In this document: positions 9,001 through 9,298 of the stretch, piece by piece | Numbering within the stretch: position 1 is the first letter of the stretch | Layout: the number at the start of each line of letters is the position of its first letter | DNA from: Verrucomicrobiales bacterium | GTDB lineage: Bacteria; Verrucomicrobiota; Verrucomicrobiia; Verrucomicrobiales; DEV007 | Assembly (NCBI GenBank): GCA_023253615.1 | Contig: JALRFZ010000207.1 | Span: 1-9,298, forward strand | Direction of reading: 5' to 3' | DNA: 9,298 nt | Program-made: the position numbers and the translations under genes | The notes under the pieces: model-generated | The model's database searches: none | Told to the model about the DNA's origin: nothing | Seen by the model: only the letters and a program-made list of their open reading frames with translations

Positions 9001-9298
9001 TGGCTGCGCCTCGCCGAGACCAGCGTCGATCCTTTCGCCGCCACCCTCGCCCTCCGTCCTTCCAGCCTCGTCGCCACCGCCCTCGCCGGCGACGTGAACC
9101 TCGCCGGAAACATCACCCTCGCCCCCTCGCCCCGAGGCCAGCTCGAGATCGTCGCGGCGGGAGAGGTGAACGCCTTCCAACCGACCGGACGTTCGAATCT
9201 CCTCGTCTCCGGGCAGAGCGTCCTCGCCTGGACCGCCGCCTCCATCAATGTCTCCGACGCCGATCCCGACGCCATCCCCGGGGCGGTCAATCCGTTCA
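1..9298 (+). CDS. Giant filamentous haemagglutinin family exoprotein (TpsA type, DUF3739 subfamily), partial at both ends
   Basis: Frame 1 is open for the whole window: 3,099 codons read with no stop. Both start and stop lie outside. Residue 1 is the first codon here, not the true N-terminus, so the signal peptide is not seen. In order: Ala-rich linker (1-20), TPS secretion domain (about 21-300), beta-helix rungs with Gly-Gly/Asp-Ile/Val-hydrophobic-Ala-Gly patterns (about 300-1555), a conserved compact block (about 1560-1720), more rungs (about 1720-2500), and a C-terminal region resembling DUF3739 (about 2500 to the end). There is no cysteine. The family is exported by Sec and then by a TpsB outer-membrane pore, and often acts in adhesion or surface structure; the ligand here is unknown. 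Such proteins commonly exceed 3,000 residues, so the size fits. The frame shows no frameshift or decay. The family call is firm, the biological role is not. Confidence 0.95.
61..900 (+). other. TPS secretion domain (haemagglutination activity domain, Pfam PF05860 type)
   Basis: Residues about 21-300. The domain opens with VPNGLAAGGLEVDPG (25-39). It continues with TNVNIRQTQQTALLHW (57-72) and FNVG (75-78), then SQILGSI (111-117) and the signature INRNGIIFG (126-134), followed by TLVASS (143-148). In classical FHA and HMW1 the signature is NPNGI; here Arg replaces Pro, which I recall as common in this long subfamily. In the known family this N-terminal right-handed beta-helix is what the POTRA domains of the TpsB transporter recognise, and it nucleates folding outside the cell. 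The rungs that follow, such as GDITVQAG (198-205) and GNITLAG (293-299), lead into the main helix. The C-terminal boundary is approximate. Confidence 0.93.
901..1740 (+). other. First beta-helix rungs with the DVAGTTGV insert
   Basis: Residues about 301-580. Rungs are visible as GEVRFGAGSV (351-360), SGDVRLSAGEW (404-414) and GGKVTISAGESVVMREG (525-541). Between them lies a less repetitive insert that begins IDVAGTTGV (442-450) and passes through ELANSPVQRD (467-476), ALIRIDVRNSG (482-492) and GLIQRTVGEF (512-521). It ends in KVDASGG (543-549). I recall similar text at this place in other long FHA-family proteins, so it looks like a family-conserved excursion rather than an insertion special to this gene. 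Its function is not known to me. Confidence 0.6.
1741..1965 (+). other. Aromatic-rich loop block (WGV ... GPRQR)
   Basis: Residues about 581-655. The stretch YDGIYTGQ, RWGVTNTY and RWESDYLQG has many Tyr and Trp residues, unlike the Gly/Ala/Thr-rich rungs around it. It is followed by GGSIEITAPGMALDGTLRG (623-641) and GPRQR (646-650), where the regular rung pattern resumes. An aromatic patch of this kind on a beta-helix could be an exposed loop or a binding surface, which is inference. The text resembles that of other long FHA-family members, so it is probably conserved in the subfamily. Confidence 0.5.
1966..4674 (+). other. Central beta-helix stretch
   Basis: Residues about 656-1558. Irregular rungs recur roughly every 20-40 residues: GGSIRLTASNLTINGSV (754-770), GGSIAISGFNVRLERDS (838-854), GGSLAINAGKDLTIS (876-890), LGNVSLRGETVAVYGRV (1040-1056), PGGNITVAGAG (1059-1069), GGTVSVSGNIV (1112-1122), GGTVTLAG (1170-1177) and AGSLTVRAETIEIGDLSL (1350-1367). 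The rungs are similar in pattern but not copied, so this is old divergent repetition and not a recent tandem array. The IDVAGTTGV motif returns in altered form as INVAGTSGV (1129-1137). An RGD tripeptide sits at 1024-1026 inside a rung. The likely structure is a long parallel beta-solenoid fibre; no enzymatic motif was recognised. Confidence 0.72.
4675..5160 (+). other. Conserved compact block between the two beta-helix stretches
   Basis: Residues about 1559-1720. The block opens with GGGDLYAYRWISGNGG (1560-1575), then has IFAVIPGYDFDYAPYAPFN (1585-1603). After a Gly/Ala-rich spacer comes ITLGDSPTLAGGTYTLLPAR (1628-1647), then YALLPGAVLV (1648-1657) and finally VFRQRAEYADFS (1705-1716). The composition is richer in Tyr, Phe, Pro and Leu than the flanks, and Gly-Gly-hydrophobic rungs are absent. 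I recall near-identical wording in other long FHA/DUF3739 proteins, so this is a family module, but I cannot name a described domain or activity for it. It may be a hinge or a globular domain breaking the fibre, which is inference. Confidence 0.6.
5161..7500 (+). other. Second beta-helix stretch
   Basis: Residues about 1721-2500. The rung pattern resumes with GRYEVAVSATNVTVDNAG (1817-1834) and SDIVLAANETITIADGAVIE (1840-1859). DGSLLRVSGS (1881-1890) and LTLLSYSSIDLYGTGTVG (1982-1999) are wordings I associate with the long FHA subfamily. Later come AGDLEILSPVV (2093-2103), GEITLRALSGDLRVG (2157-2171), YRLRTGDLDISG (2288-2299) and DGSIRITGTIDASGVTGGN (2312-2330). The stretch ends with GGAIDLSV (2385-2392) and IDTIGTTITGASSIFVEGF (2422-2440). 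No catalytic motif, membrane segment or autotransporter barrel is present. Its likely role is the distal part of the fibre before the C-terminal region. Confidence 0.72.
7501..9298 (+). other. C-terminal DUF3739-like region, incomplete
   Basis: Residues about 2501-3099. Conserved-looking blocks are EDWNLAGHRFG (2519-2529), PGVLTLRA (2534-2541), AISDGF (2550-2555), SWSYRMAAGAD (2579-2589), GSGDIDIHAGRS (2644-2655), ASIYTAG (2663-2669), NNWLYRRGY (2746-2754), SWWVDHSNFFQ (2781-2791), VGALGGGDVTMIAGN (2793-2807), ELGGGDLLVRTGGDISGG (2834-2851), YGEDASVTATSLGGDV (2945-2960) and VSDADPDAIP (3084-3093). They match my memory of the DUF3739 region in FHA-family outer membrane proteins; exact Pfam limits cannot be set by eye. 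A second RGD lies at 2914-2916. The function of this region is not established. It continues beyond the window, so the C-terminus and any anchoring or release signal are not seen. Confidence 0.78.

Noticed and set aside
6298..9180. 960-codon open frame on the minus strand
   Set aside because: Same cause: mirror of the sense codons, stopped by the sense TCA at 6298. It overlaps the best-conserved C-terminal region of the real protein.
1..9298. CRISPR array, insertion sequence, tandem DNA repeats, RNA gene, promoter or terminator inside the window
   Set aside because: No spaced identical repeats, inverted-repeat-bounded element or non-coding gap was seen. Coding is continuous, and the recurrent Gly-rich protein rungs are too divergent to be DNA-level repeats.
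7501..9298. Autotransporter (type Va) beta-barrel at the C-terminal part
   Set aside because: No alternating amphipathic barrel strands or terminal aromatic signature is visible, and the N-terminal TPS domain points to a separate TpsB transporter. The true C-terminus is outside the window, so this is not fully excluded.

Overview
The whole window lies inside one giant gene. Forward frame 1 (codons starting at positions 1, 4, 7 and so on) has no stop codon from base 1 to base 9298. It gives 3,099 consecutive residues with neither the start nor the end of the gene in view. The protein reads as a filamentous-haemagglutinin-type exoprotein (TpsA) of the two-partner secretion pathway, in the long subfamily that carries the DUF3739 region. 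Because neither end of the gene is present, a search that needs a start and a stop misses it. The start-to-stop frames that can be found here are shadows of it.

Layout. Bases 1-60 are an Ala-rich linker, coded at its start by a perfect 20-base GCG/GCC palindrome. About 61-900 is the secretion (TPS / haemagglutination activity) domain with its Asn-Gly signature. About 900-4670 is a first long stretch of irregular beta-helix rungs, with a conserved insert near 1320-1960. About 4670-5160 is a compact, less repetitive block with the motifs GGGDLYAYRW and YTLLPARYALLPGA. About 5160-7500 is a second beta-helix stretch. About 7500-9298 holds the strongly patterned aromatic and Gly-rich region that I associate with DUF3739, still open at the window end. 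No cysteine occurs in the 3,099 residues, as expected of a protein that crosses the periplasm unfolded.

Organism. The family requires an outer membrane, so the host is a Gram-negative-type bacterium. Base composition is high GC with strongly G/C-ending codons (Leu mostly CTC, almost no TCA, no TTA or CTA seen). This would suit Verrucomicrobiota such as Opitutales, or high-GC Proteobacteria. The choice is inference and weak.

How it would work. Family knowledge predicts export by Sec through an N-terminal signal lying before this window. A TpsB outer-membrane pore would then recognise the TPS domain, and the beta-helix would fold into a long surface or secreted fibre. No TpsB gene, promoter, ribosome binding site, terminator, RNA gene, mobile element or CRISPR array is visible. 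I see a large, recognisable adhesin-like protein rather than a clearly new system. The least explained parts are the 4670-5160 block and the function of the C-terminal region.
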